Shown here piece by piece: positions 13,616-22,580 of a stretch of 24,933 bases of DNA. Every line of letters starts with the position of its first letter. Positions within the stretch are counted from its first letter, which is position 1. Under the pieces are notes generated by a model. The model searched no databases. It was not told where the DNA came from and saw only the letters and a program-made list of their open reading frames with translations. Where the stretch lies: contig JAJXUC010000044.1 in the NCBI GenBank assembly GCA_021783435.1, forward strand, positions 1 to 24,933, given 5' to 3'. The DNA is from Pseudomonadota bacterium. Lineage in GTDB: Bacteria; Pseudomonadota; Gammaproteobacteria; Burkholderiales; Burkholderiaceae. Made by a program: the position numbers and the translations under genes.

Positions 13616-15001
13616 ATGTCGAGTCATGTGATCCAGCATTGGAGTCCGGAAGATGCCACCTTCTGGCAGAACAAAGGCCAGATGATCGCCTACCGCAATC
13701 TGTGGATTTCCATTCCCGCCCTGACCCTGGCCTTCGCGGTCTGGATGGTGTGGTCGGTGGTGGTGGTGAAGCTGCCGCAGGTAGGGTTCAAGTTCTCCAC
13801 CAACCAGTTGTTCTGGTTGGCTGCGCTGCCCGGCTTGTTCGGTGCGACGCTACGCATTTTCTATTCCTTCATGGTGCCGATCTTCGGCGGACGGCGCTGG
13901 ACGGCGATTTCCACCGCCTCGCTGCTGCTGCCGGCCTTGGGTGTCTACTACGCGGTGCAAAACCCCAATACCCCTTACGAGATCTTCGTCATCCTGGCGC
14001 TGCTCAGCGGCTTTGGCGGCGGCAATTTCGCCTCCTCGATGGCGAATATCAATTTCTTCTTCCCCCGGGCGCAGAAAGGCCTGGCTCTGGGACTGAACGC
14101 CGGGCTGGGCAATCTGGGAGTGTCCATCGTGCAGTTCATCGTGCCGCTGGTCATCACGGCGGGAATCTACGGTGCGCTGAGCGGTGCACCGCAGACCGCG
14201 GTAGTCGGCGGCAAGACCACCCAGCTCTGGCTGCAGAATGCCGGCTTCGTCTGGGTGCCCTTCATCATCGCGTCGAGCCTGGCGGCCTGGTTCGGCATGA
14301 ATGATCTGGCAGAAGCCAAGGCGTCGTTCGCTGAACAGGCCGTCATTTTCAAGCGCTCGCATACCTGGCTGATGAGTCTGCTCTATACCGGCACCTTCGG
14401 CTCGTTCATCGGCTACTCCGCTGGCTTTCCCTTGCTGATCAAGTCGCAGTTTCCAGGAATCGACGCCCTCGACTACGCTTGGCTCGGCCCCTTCGTCGGC
14501 GCCCTCATTCGTCCGGTCGGCGGCTGGCTGGCCGACAAGCTGGGCGGTGCCCGCGTGACCTTCTGGAACTTCGTCGTCATGACACTGGGGGTGTTTGCGG
14601 TGCTCAGCTTCCTACCCCAGGGGGAGCAAAGCGGCAACTTCACCGGTTTTCTCACGGCATTCATGCTGCTGTTCGCCACCACCGGCATCGGCAACGGTTC
14701 AACCTTCCGCATGATCCCTGTCATCTTTCTCACCGACCGCATGCGCACCGCTGGGGGTCAGAACGCGGCGGCGCAGGACCAGGCGGTGCAGGACGCCAAC
14801 AAGGAGGCTGCGGCCGTGATCGGTTTCACCTCGGCAGTCGCCGCCTACGGCGCGTTCTTCATCCCCATGAGCTACGGCAGCTCGATTTCCCTGACTGGCG
14901 GGCCCCAAGCCGCGCTTTACGGATTCGTCGTCTTCTATGTGCTTTGCGTGCTGGTCACCTGGTGGAATTACAGCCGCAAGAACGCCCCCATGCCCTGCTG
15001 A
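13616..15001 (+). CDS. narK2: Nitrate/nitrite transporter, NarK2-type MFS protein
   Basis: A 461-residue membrane transporter, second nar porter of the cluster, expected to exchange nitrate for nitrite and so remove the toxic product. It opens with IQHWSPEDATFWQNKG, typical of NarK2-type (NarU/NarK-like) proteins. Key arginines are Arg80 in FGATLRIFYSF and the one in GALIRPVGGWLADKLGG. The nitrate-signature glycine motifs appear as GLNAGLGNLGVSI (159-171) and again in the second half around GNGSTFRMIPVIF. AGGAG is present before ATG 13616. narG starts 25 bases after the stop. In several relatives NarK1 and NarK2 are fused into one protein; here they are separate with an intergenic gap. Confidence 0.92.
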   Translation: MSSHVIQHWSPEDATFWQNKGQMIAYRNLWISIPALTLAFAVWMVWSVVVVKLPQVGFKFSTNQLFWLAALPGLFGATLRIFYSFMVPIFGGRRWTAISTASLLLPALGVYYAVQNPNTPYEIFVILALLSGFGGGNFASSMANINFFFPRAQKGLALGLNAGLGNLGVSIVQFIVPLVITAGIYGALSGAPQTAVVGGKTTQLWLQNAGFVWVPFIIASSLAAWFGMNDLAEAKASFAEQAVIFKRSHTWLMSLLYTGTFGSFIGYSAGFPLLIKSQFPGIDALDYAWLGPFVGALIRPVGGWLADKLGGARVTFWNFVVMTLGVFAVLSFLPQGEQSGNFTGFLTAFMLLFATTGIGNGSTFRMIPVIFLTDRMRTAGGQNAAAQDQAVQDANKEAAAVIGFTSAVAAYGAFFIPMSYGSSISLTGGPQAALYGFVVFYVLCVLVTWWNYSRKNAPMPC

Positions 15002-15026
15002 TGTCCCGAACACGACGGAGACCACA

Positions 15027-18000
15027 ATGAGCCACTTTCTCGACCGCCTCACCCATTTCGCCCAGACCCGCGAGAAGTTCGCCGACGGCCACGGCGAAGT
15101 CACCCGGGAAGACCGCACCTGGGAGGACGCCTACCGCGGCCGCTGGCAGCACGACAAGATCGTGCGCTCGACCCACGGCGCCAACTGCACGGGCTCTTGC
15201 TCGTGGAAGATCTATGTGAAGGGCGGGATCGTCACCTGGGAGACGCAGCAGACCGACTATCCGCGCACCCGCCCCGACATGCCCAACCACGAGCCGCGCG
15301 GCTGCCAGCGCGGGGCCTCGGCGAGTTGGTATCTGTATTCAGCCAACCGGGTGAAGTACCCGATGGTGCGCGGCCGGCTGATGAAAATGTGGCGCGAGGC
15401 GCGCAAGACGCTCGACCCGGTGGCTGCCTGGTCCAGCATCGTGCAGGACAAGGCCAAGCGCGGCGAATACCAGAAGCTGCGCGGCATGGGCGGCTTCATC
15501 CGCGCGCATTGGGACGAGATCAACGAGATCATCGCCGCGGCCAATGTGTACACCATCAAGACCTACGGCCCGGATCGCATCTACGGCTTCTCGCCGATTC
15601 CGGCCATGTCCATGGTGTCGTATGCCGCCGGTTCGCGCTACCTCAACCTCATCGGCGCCGTGCCGGGTAGCTTCTACGACTGGTATTGCGATCTGCCGCC
15701 GGCCTCGCCTCAGGTCTGGGGCGAACAGACCGACGTGGCCGAATCGGCTGAGTGGTTCAACGCCAACTACATCATGGCCTGGGGTTCGAACGTCCCGCAG
15801 ACCCGCACCCCCGACGCGCACTTCTACACCGAGGCGCGCTACCGCGGCGCCAAGACGGTGGCGGTGACACCCGACTACTCGGAGGTCGCCAAGCTCAGCG
15901 ACGAATGGGTGCATCCCAAGCAGGGCACCGACTCGGCGCTGGCCATAGCGATGGGCCACGTGATGCTGCGCGAGTTTCACTTCGGCGAGCACAAGTCCGA
16001 CTACTTCGAGAGCTATTGCCGCAGCTACACCGACATGCCGCTGCTGGTGCGGCTGGAAGAACGCGAGATCGCCGGCGGCCACCGCGTGCTCGCCGCCGAC
16101 CGCTACGTGCGCGCCAGCGATTTCGCCGACAAGCTCGGCCAGGCCAACAACCCGGAATGGAAAACCGTGGCCCTGGACGCTGCCGGACAGATCGCGCTGC
16201 CGCACGGCTCGATCGGCTTCCGCTGGGGCGAGCAGGGCGACATGGTCGGCAAGTGGAATCTCGAAGCGCGCGACGCCCGCAATGGGTCCGACATGCGGCT
16301 CGCGCTCAGCCTGATCGACAGGAAAGACGGCATTGCCGATGTGGGCTTTCCCTACTTCGGCGGCGTACCTGCCGAGCACCACCCCGGCAACGTGCAGGAC
16401 GACGTGCTGGTGCGCAAGGTGCCGTATCGCGTGCTGCAACTGGTCGACGCCGAAGGCAATGCGCAGGACGTGAAGGTTGCCTCGGTCTATGACCTGATGG
16501 CGGCGCATTACGGCATCGACCGCGGCCTGGGCGCGGAGCCCAATCCCTGCGCGACGAGCTATGCCGACAATGTGCCCTACACGCCGGCGTGGCAGGAGCA
16601 GATCACCGGTGTGCCAGCGGACGTGGTCATCCGCATCGCCCGCGAGTTCGCCAGCAATGCGCACAAGACCCACGGCACGTCGATGGTGATTCTCGGCGCG
16701 GGCCTGAACCACTGGTATCACATGGACATGCATTACCGCGCCATCATGAACATGTTGATGATGTGCGGCTGCATCGGTGTTCCAGGCGGAGGCTGGGCGC
16801 ATTACGTCGGGCAAGAGAAGCTGCGCCCGCAGACCGGCTGGACCGCGCTGGCCTTCGCCCTCGACTGGGGCCGGCCGCCGCGGCAGATGAACTCGACCAG
16901 CTTCTTCTATGCACACACCGACCAGTGGCGCTACGAAAAGCTGGGCGTCGATGAAATCCTCTCGCCGCTGGCCGATCCCAAGGAATTCGGCGGCAGCATG
17001 ATCGACTACAACGTGCGCGCCGAACGCATGGGCTGGCTGCCCTCGGCGCCGCAACTGCAGACCAACCCGCTGCATCTGGCGCGCGACTCCGCGGCCGTCG
17101 GCCTGTCGCCCAAGGACTACGTGGTCAAGGGACTGAAGGACGGCAACCTGCGCATGAGCTGCGAAGACCCTGACCATCCGGACAACTGGCCGCGCAATCT
17201 GTTCGTCTGGCGCTCCAACCTGCTGGGATCGTCCGGCAAGGGTGCCGAATACTTTCTCAAGCATCTGCTGGGTGCGCAGAACGGCGTGCTCGACACCGAA
17301 CTCAGTGCCGCCGACGGCCGCCCGCACGAGGTGGCCTGGCACGACGAGGCGCCCGAGGGCAAGCTCGACCTACTTGTCACGCTCGACTTCCGCATGAGCA
17401 CCACCTGTCTGTTCTCCGACATCACCCTGCCGGCGGCGACCTGGTACGAGAAGAACGACCTCAACACCACCGACATGCACCCCTTCATCCATCCCCTGTC
17501 GGCGGCGGTCGATCCCTCGTGGGAAGCGCGCTCGGATTGGGAAATATTCAAGGGCTTCGCGAAGAAGTTCTCCGAGGTCTGCGTCGGCCACCTGGGAGTG
17601 GAACAGGACGTGATCCTCACCCCGATGATGCACGACACCCCAGCTGAACTCGGCCAGGCCACCGCGGTACGCGACTGGAAGAAGGGCGGGTGCGAGTTGA
17701 TTCCCGGCAAGACCGCGCCGCAAATCACCGTGGTCGAGCACGACTATCCCAACACCTTCAAACGCTTCACCTCGCTGGGTCCGTTGATGGACAAGGTCGG
17801 CAACGGCGGCAAGGGCATCGCCTGGAACACGCAGGACGAGGTCGACGCACTGGGAGAACTCAACGGCACGGTGCTCGAAGAAGGAACAACCAAGGACAGA
17901 CCGCGGATCCTGACCGACATCGATGCCGCAGAAACCATCATGATGCTGGCGCCCGAAACCAACGGCCATGTCGCGGTGAAGGCCTGGGCCGCGCTGTCCA

Positions 18001-18836
18001 GGATCACCGGGCGCGACCATACACATCTGGCGATTCCCAAGGAGCACGAAAAGATCCGCTTCCGCGACATCCAGGCGCAGCCACGCAAGATCATCTCCTC
18101 GCCGACCTGGTCGGGGATCGAGGACGAGAAGATTTGCTACAACGCCGGCTACACCAACGTCCACGAATACATTCCGTGGCGCACCCTGAGCGGCCGCCAG
18201 CAGTTCTACCAGGACCATGCCTGGATGCTGGCCTTCGGCGAGGGCTTCGCCAGCTATCGGCCGCCGGTCAATCTCAAGGCGGTGCAACCGGTGCTGGGCA
18301 AGTTCGGCAACGGCAACAAGGAAATCGTGCTGAACTGGATCACCCCGCACCAGAAATGGGGCTTCCACAGCACTTACACCGAAAACCTGATCCTGCTCAC
18401 CCTGAGTCGCGGCGGACCTTGCGTGTGGATTTCAGAGGACGACGCCAGGATCGCCGGCATTGTTGACAACGACTGGATCGAGGTGTTCAACGCTAACGGC
18501 GCGATCGCCACCCGCGCAGTGGTCAGCCAGCGGGTGAAGCCCGGCATGGCGATGATGTACCACGCGCAGGAACGCATCGTGAACACCCCGGCGTCGGAAG
18601 TGACCCGTGCGCGCGGCGGCATCCACAACGCCGTCACCCGCATCGTCACCAAACCCACCCACATGATTGGCGGCTACGCCCAGCTCTCCTACGGCTTCAA
18701 CTACTACGGCACGGTCGGCGCCAACCGCGACGAGTTCTGCATCGTGCGCAAGATGGACAAGGTGGACTGGATGGACGAGCCTGCGGGGCCGGCCTACAGC
18801 CACGAGCGCCAATACCACATCGCGCCGCAAGCCTGA
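15027..18836 (+). CDS. narG: Respiratory nitrate reductase alpha subunit
   Basis: A 1269-residue catalytic subunit that reduces nitrate to nitrite at a molybdenum bis-MGD centre on the cytoplasmic side of the membrane. The FS0 [4Fe-4S] cluster ligands are His50, Cys54, Cys58 and Cys93 (HGANCTGSC and PRGCQRG), at the same numbers as in E. coli. The molybdenum-ligating aspartate is Asp222 in WYCDLPPASP, again at the E. coli position. Length is close to the usual 1240-1270. The ATG at 15027, after a GGAG about 6 bases upstream, gives the family N-terminus MSHFLDRL; a longer in-frame start at 14937 would lie inside narK2 and is rejected. No Tat signal is seen; a vestigial twin-arginine-like sequence sometimes noted in NarG is not evident. 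narH follows after 24 bases. No missing residues or breaks were seen. Confidence 0.98.
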   Translation: MSHFLDRLTHFAQTREKFADGHGEVTREDRTWEDAYRGRWQHDKIVRSTHGANCTGSCSWKIYVKGGIVTWETQQTDYPRTRPDMPNHEPRGCQRGASASWYLYSANRVKYPMVRGRLMKMWREARKTLDPVAAWSSIVQDKAKRGEYQKLRGMGGFIRAHWDEINEIIAAANVYTIKTYGPDRIYGFSPIPAMSMVSYAAGSRYLNLIGAVPGSFYDWYCDLPPASPQVWGEQTDVAESAEWFNANYIMAWGSNVPQTRTPDAHFYTEARYRGAKTVAVTPDYSEVAKLSDEWVHPKQGTDSALAIAMGHVMLREFHFGEHKSDYFESYCRSYTDMPLLVRLEEREIAGGHRVLAADRYVRASDFADKLGQANNPEWKTVALDAAGQIALPHGSIGFRWGEQGDMVGKWNLEARDARNGSDMRLALSLIDRKDGIADVGFPYFGGVPAEHHPGNVQDDVLVRKVPYRVLQLVDAEGNAQDVKVASVYDLMAAHYGIDRGLGAEPNPCATSYADNVPYTPAWQEQITGVPADVVIRIAREFASNAHKTHGTSMVILGAGLNHWYHMDMHYRAIMNMLMMCGCIGVPGGGWAHYVGQEKLRPQTGWTALAFALDWGRPPRQMNSTSFFYAHTDQWRYEKLGVDEILSPLADPKEFGGSMIDYNVRAERMGWLPSAPQLQTNPLHLARDSAAVGLSPKDYVVKGLKDGNLRMSCEDPDHPDNWPRNLFVWRSNLLGSSGKGAEYFLKHLLGAQNGVLDTELSAADGRPHEVAWHDEAPEGKLDLLVTLDFRMSTTCLFSDITLPAATWYEKNDLNTTDMHPFIHPLSAAVDPSWEARSDWEIFKGFAKKFSEVCVGHLGVEQDVILTPMMHDTPAELGQATAVRDWKKGGCELIPGKTAPQITVVEHDYPNTFKRFTSLGPLMDKVGNGGKGIAWNTQDEVDALGELNGTVLEEGTTKDRPRILTDIDAAETIMMLAPETNGHVAVKAWAALSRITGRDHTHLAIPKEHEKIRFRDIQAQPRKIISSPTWSGIEDEKICYNAGYTNVHEYIPWRTLSGRQQFYQDHAWMLAFGEGFASYRPPVNLKAVQPVLGKFGNGNKEIVLNWITPHQKWGFHSTYTENLILLTLSRGGPCVWISEDDARIAGIVDNDWIEVFNANGAIATRAVVSQRVKPGMAMMYHAQERIVNTPASEVTRARGGIHNAVTRIVTKPTHMIGGYAQLSYGFNYYGTVGANRDEFCIVRKMDKVDWMDEPAGPAYSHERQYHIAPQA

Positions 18837-18860
18837 CCTCACGCCCCCAGGAGAAACACG

Positions 18861-20384
18861 ATGAAAGTTCGCGCCCAGATCGGCATGGTGCTCAATCTCG
18901 ACAAGTGCATCGGCTGCCACACCTGTTCCGTCACCTGCAAGCAGGTGTGGACCACGCGCCCCGGCATGGAATACGCCTGGTTCAACAATGTCGAGTCCAA
19001 ACCCGGCATCGGCTACCCCAAGGAATGGGAAAACCAGAACAAATGGAAAGGCGGCTGGACCCGCACGGCGGACGGCAAGCTGCAACCGCGCCAGGGATCG
19101 CGCCTGTCCATCCTGATGAAGATTTTCGCCAACCCCAACCTGCCGGAAATCGATGCCTACTACGAGCCCTTCACCTTCGACTACGAGCACCTGCACAAGG
19201 CGCCCGAACTCAAGGCCGCGCCCACCGCGCGCCCGCGCAGCCTGATCAGTGGCCTGCGCATGGAAAAGATCGAATGGGGCCCGAACTGGGAAGAGATTCT
19301 CGGTGGCGAGTTCGCCAAACGCAGCCGCGATGCCAACTTCGAGGCGATGCAAAAGGAGATTTACGGCGAGTTTGAAAAGACTTTCATGATGTATCTGCCG
19401 CGGCTGTGCGAGCATTGCCTGAACCCGGCCTGCGTCGCGTCATGCCCGTCGGGGGCGATCTACAAGCGCGAGGAAGACGGCATCGTGCTGATCGACCAGG
19501 ACAAGTGCCGCGGCTGGCGCATGTGCATCTCGGCGTGCCCGTACAAGAAGATCTACTACAACTGGGAAAGCGGAAAGTCGGAGAAGTGCATCTTCTGCTA
19601 TCCGCGCATCGAGGCCGGCCAGCCCACGGTGTGCTCGGAAACCTGCGTGGGCCGCATCCGCTATCTGGGCGTGCTGTTGTATGACGCCGACCGCATCGAA
19701 CAGGCTGCCAGCGTGGCCAACGAAAAGGATCTGTACGAGGCGCAGCTCGGCATCTTCCTCGACCCGCATGACCCGCAAGTCATCAATCAGGCCCGGCGCG
19801 ACGGCGTGCCCGACGCCTGGCTGGACGCCGCCCGCCGCTCGCCGGTCTACAAGATGGCGATGGAGTGGAAGATCGCCCTGCCGCTGCATCCGGAGTACCG
19901 CACCCTGCCGATGGTCTGGTACGTGCCGCCGCTCTCGCCCATCCAGACCGCGGTGCAAAGCGGCATGGTGAGCGACAACGGCGATCTGCCAGACGTGTCG
20001 CAACTGCGCATTCCGCTTCAATACCTCGCCAACCTGTTGACCGCCGGCGACACCGCCCCGGTGCAGCGCGCGCTCGAACGCATGCTGGCGATGCGCGCCT
20101 ATATGCGCGGCAAGCACGTCGACGGCCAGGCCAATGTGGCGGCAATCGAACAAGTCGGCATGCCCGCAGAGAAGGTGGAAGACATGTACCGCATCCTGGG
20201 CATCGCAAATTACGAAGACCGCTTCGTCATCCCGACCGCTCACCGCGAATACGCCGAAAACGCCTTCGACCTCAAAGGCTCCTGCGGCTTCACTTTCGGC
20301 AACGGCTGCTCGGACGGCGACACCAAGCCCTCGCTGTTCAGCGCCAAAAAGCGCCGCACCATCGCCATCAAGGCGGAGATGTGA
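18861..20384 (+). CDS. narH: Respiratory nitrate reductase beta subunit
   Basis: A 507-residue iron-sulfur subunit that passes electrons from the haem subunit NarI to NarG. Cysteine groups for four clusters are all present: Cys16, 19, 22 and 26; Cys183, 186, 191 and 195; the group with tryptophan, CRGWRMC (Cys216, Trp219, Cys222) and Cys226, which gives a [3Fe-4S] cluster; and Cys243, 246, 258 and 262. The sequence matches E. coli NarH closely throughout, including GFTFGNGC near the C-terminus. AGGAG precedes ATG 18861. narJ starts 3 bases after the stop, showing tight translational linkage. Confidence 0.98.
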   Translation: MKVRAQIGMVLNLDKCIGCHTCSVTCKQVWTTRPGMEYAWFNNVESKPGIGYPKEWENQNKWKGGWTRTADGKLQPRQGSRLSILMKIFANPNLPEIDAYYEPFTFDYEHLHKAPELKAAPTARPRSLISGLRMEKIEWGPNWEEILGGEFAKRSRDANFEAMQKEIYGEFEKTFMMYLPRLCEHCLNPACVASCPSGAIYKREEDGIVLIDQDKCRGWRMCISACPYKKIYYNWESGKSEKCIFCYPRIEAGQPTVCSETCVGRIRYLGVLLYDADRIEQAASVANEKDLYEAQLGIFLDPHDPQVINQARRDGVPDAWLDAARRSPVYKMAMEWKIALPLHPEYRTLPMVWYVPPLSPIQTAVQSGMVSDNGDLPDVSQLRIPLQYLANLLTAGDTAPVQRALERMLAMRAYMRGKHVDGQANVAAIEQVGMPAEKVEDMYRILGIANYEDRFVIPTAHREYAENAFDLKGSCGFTFGNGCSDGDTKPSLFSAKKRRTIAIKAEM

Positions 20385-20386
20385 TC

Positions 20387-21145
20387 ATGGACACTCTTTC
20401 CAGACAATTGCGGGCGCTGGCCCTGCTGCTCGACTATCCGCAGGCCGAGGTGCATGCGCACCTGGCCGAACTCGGCGCCGTGCTCGTTCCGCTCGAAGTG
20501 ACTCGCGCCGACCGGCCGCGCGAGTCGCTGCAGGCCTGCGTCGCTGGCATGGCGGCGAGCGATCTGATGGATCTGCAAGCCGAGTTTGTCGACACCTTCG
20601 ACCGCGGCCGCAGCACTTCACTCAACCTGTTCGAACAGGTGCATGGCGACTCGCGCGATCGCGGCCAGGCCATGGTCGATCTGCTCGCCCAATACCAGGA
20701 GGCCGGCCTCGCCCTGCAGGCGCAGGAGTTGCCCGACTACCTTCCGGTCTATCTCGAATATTGCTCGGTTCTCGACACGGGCGCGGCGCGCGATGCGCTT
20801 GAAGAGGTCGCGCTCTTGGTGGCGCATCTCGCCGCCGCGCTCGACCGTCGGGAATCGTCCTGGGTGGCGGTCGCTGCTGCGGTCTGCCGCCTTGCCGGGG
20901 TGGACGACTGGCGGGCGTTGATCGCACAGGAGGCCAGGCAGGAGGCGCAATCGCCCACCCCCGGTCCGCGCGACGTGCAACGAGAAGGCCTCCCCGCCGA
21001 CTGGACGCCGGCCGGTCTCGATGCGGTGTGGGCCGAGGAGCCGGTCGATTTCCTTGGCGCCTGCAACCCGCAGCATTCCACCCCCTCGGTGCAACCCGTG
21101 CAGTTCATCGCGCGCGCGGCGCATTCCCACCCCGCAGGAGACTGA
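20387..21145 (+). CDS. narJ: Nitrate reductase molybdenum cofactor assembly chaperone
   Basis: A 252-residue cytoplasmic chaperone of the TorD/DmsD/NarJ family. It binds the N-terminus of apo-NarG, holds NarGH in the cytoplasm until the molybdenum cofactor and FS0 cluster are inserted, then allows docking to NarI. Recognisable parts are the helical start (TLSRQLRALALLLDYPQAEV), LQAEFVDTFDRGRSTSLNLFEQVHGDSRDRG and LPDYLPVYLEYCS. The C-terminal tail EEPVDFLGACNPQ is usual for proteobacterial NarJ. The ATG at 20387 was chosen because it follows the narH stop and gives the family N-terminus; the frame stays open upstream but only as a shadow of narH. narI begins 4 bases after the stop. Confidence 0.95.
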   Translation: MDTLSRQLRALALLLDYPQAEVHAHLAELGAVLVPLEVTRADRPRESLQACVAGMAASDLMDLQAEFVDTFDRGRSTSLNLFEQVHGDSRDRGQAMVDLLAQYQEAGLALQAQELPDYLPVYLEYCSVLDTGAARDALEEVALLVAHLAAALDRRESSWVAVAAAVCRLAGVDDWRALIAQEARQEAQSPTPGPRDVQREGLPADWTPAGLDAVWAEEPVDFLGACNPQHSTPSVQPVQFIARAAHSHPAGD

Positions 21146-21149
21146 CATC

Positions 21150-21836
21150 ATGGACCTGAACGACTTCTTCTTCGGCGTTTATCCCTACATCGCCGGCACC
21201 ATCTTTCTCGGCGTCAGCCTGGTCCGCTTCGACCGCGAGCAATACCTGTGGCGCAGCGAATCGAGCCAGATGCTGCGTGCCGGCACACTGCGCTGGGGAT
21301 CGAACCTGTTCCACGTCGGCATCATCGGCCTGTTTTTCGGTCATCTGGTCGGCCTGCTCACGCCGCTGGCGGTGTTCGAGGCACTGGGCCTGGAGCCGCA
21401 CGATAAGCAGATCATCGCCATGGTGACAGGCGGCGGACTGGGCCTGCTCATCCTCGCCGGCCTGATCCTGCTGATCTGGCGCCGGCTGAGCGAACCGCGT
21501 TTGCTGGCCAATACCAAGCCGATGGACTGGGTGACGCTGCTGTGGATTCTGGCCACCCTGCTGCTCGGCCTCTCCACCATCGTCGAGTCCGCGCAGCACA
21601 CCGACGGCGCGGAGATGCTCTTGCTCATGTCCTGGGCCAAGAGCATCGTCACCTTCCAGGGCGGAGCAGCGGCGGGCTATATCGCCCAGACTTCGTTTAT
21701 TTTCAAGCTGCACATCTTTTTCGGCCTGACCCTGTTCCTGATCTTCCCATTCACCCGCCTGGTGCACATCTGGAGCGGCTTCGCCTCGATCGGCTATCTG
21801 CTGCGGCCGTGGCAACTGGTGCGCAGCAAGCGCTGA
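21150..21836 (+). CDS. narI: Respiratory nitrate reductase gamma subunit (cytochrome b)
   Basis: A 228-residue membrane subunit with five hydrophobic segments that oxidises quinol at the periplasmic side and carries electrons inward through two b-type haems. The four haem-ligating histidines are His55 and His65 (FHVGIIGLFFGH) and His188 and His206 (KLHIFFG and RLVHIW), within one residue of the E. coli positions 56, 66, 187 and 205. Start ATG 21150 is preceded by AGGAG at 9 bases and gives MDLNDFFFGVYPYIAG, typical of the family. The prolyl isomerase gene begins 16 bases after the stop. Confidence 0.97.
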   Translation: MDLNDFFFGVYPYIAGTIFLGVSLVRFDREQYLWRSESSQMLRAGTLRWGSNLFHVGIIGLFFGHLVGLLTPLAVFEALGLEPHDKQIIAMVTGGGLGLLILAGLILLIWRRLSEPRLLANTKPMDWVTLLWILATLLLGLSTIVESAQHTDGAEMLLLMSWAKSIVTFQGGAAAGYIAQTSFIFKLHIFFGLTLFLIFPFTRLVHIWSGFASIGYLLRPWQLVRSKR

Positions 21837-21852
21837 GTCCGGGGAGACTGCA

Positions 21853-22536
21853 ATGCAAACTTCCAGGGAAGCACCCATCGATCCCGCAGACCTGATCGCG
21901 CGCCTGCACGAACGCGCCGACGAATTGGGGCTGCAGGCCAACAGCGATGAAGCGCTGCTCGAAGCCGTGCTGCTGCACGACGTGCAGATTCCGGAACCTG
22001 ACGAGGCCGAATGCCGGCGCTACTACGCCCAGCATGCCGATACCCTGCGCCAGGGCGACGTGGTCGAGGCCGATCACATCCTGTTCGCGGTGACGCCGTC
22101 CACCCCCATCGACGCCCTGCGCGCCAAGGCTGAGAACGCCCTTCGCGACGTGGTCGCCGATCCGAGCAGGTTTGCCGAGCAGGCGCGCGCGCTGTCGAAC
22201 TGTCCGTCGGCGCAAGTCGGCGGCAATCTGGGCCAGCTCGGTGCCGATCAATGCGTGCCCGAGTTCTGGCAGGCGCTGAGCGAGCATGGCCAATCCGGCG
22301 TGCTGCCGCGACTGGTACGCACCCGCTTTGGCCTGCACATCGTGCGCATCGCCCGAATCGCACGCGGGCAGTTGCCGCCGTTTGACACCCTGCACGCGCG
22401 GATCGCGCAGACCCTGCGGCAGCAATCGCTGGTGCGTGCGCTGCAGCTTTACGCCGCGGATCTGGAACAACAGGCGGGCCGCAGTGATGAACCGGCAACG
22501 ACCACCGTCGTCTACTACCCCGCGCCACAGGTCTGA
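21853..22536 (+). CDS. Cytoplasmic PpiC/NifM-type peptidyl-prolyl isomerase
   Basis: A 227-residue parvulin-type isomerase. The helical N-terminal region (1-70) is followed by the PpiC domain: ADHILFAV at 73-80, GGNLGQLGADQCVPEFWQAL at 123-142 and TRFGLHIVRI at 157-166. The paired cysteines Cys117 (NCPSAQ) and Cys134 (QCVPEF) and the absence of a signal peptide resemble NifM, which matures the nitrogenase Fe protein, more than periplasmic SurA or PpiC. GGGGAG precedes the ATG. Its place directly after narI suggests that it helps fold or mature a cytoplasmic Nar subunit such as NarH or NarG. This is inference; isomerases at this place are, as far as I recall, common in betaproteobacterial nar operons. 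Confidence 0.88.
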   Translation: MQTSREAPIDPADLIARLHERADELGLQANSDEALLEAVLLHDVQIPEPDEAECRRYYAQHADTLRQGDVVEADHILFAVTPSTPIDALRAKAENALRDVVADPSRFAEQARALSNCPSAQVGGNLGQLGADQCVPEFWQALSEHGQSGVLPRLVRTRFGLHIVRIARIARGQLPPFDTLHARIAQTLRQQSLVRALQLYAADLEQQAGRSDEPATTTVVYYPAPQV

Positions 22537-22580
22537 AACCCCGCTCCGCACGATGCAGTCCTTTATTCCGGGGAAGCGCG

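Noticed and set aside
12331..14304. Plus-strand open frame of 657 codons across narK1 and narK2
   Set aside because: Alternate frame of two clear membrane transporters; its product is Arg/His-rich with no membrane segments or motifs.
14937..15026. Longer NarG start 30 codons upstream
   Set aside because: It would overlap the end of narK2 and add residues unlike any NarG; ATG 15027 gives the family N-terminus at matching residue numbers.
15339..17342. Minus-strand open frame of 667 codons
   Set aside because: Shadow of narG, which is conserved over its full length on the plus strand.
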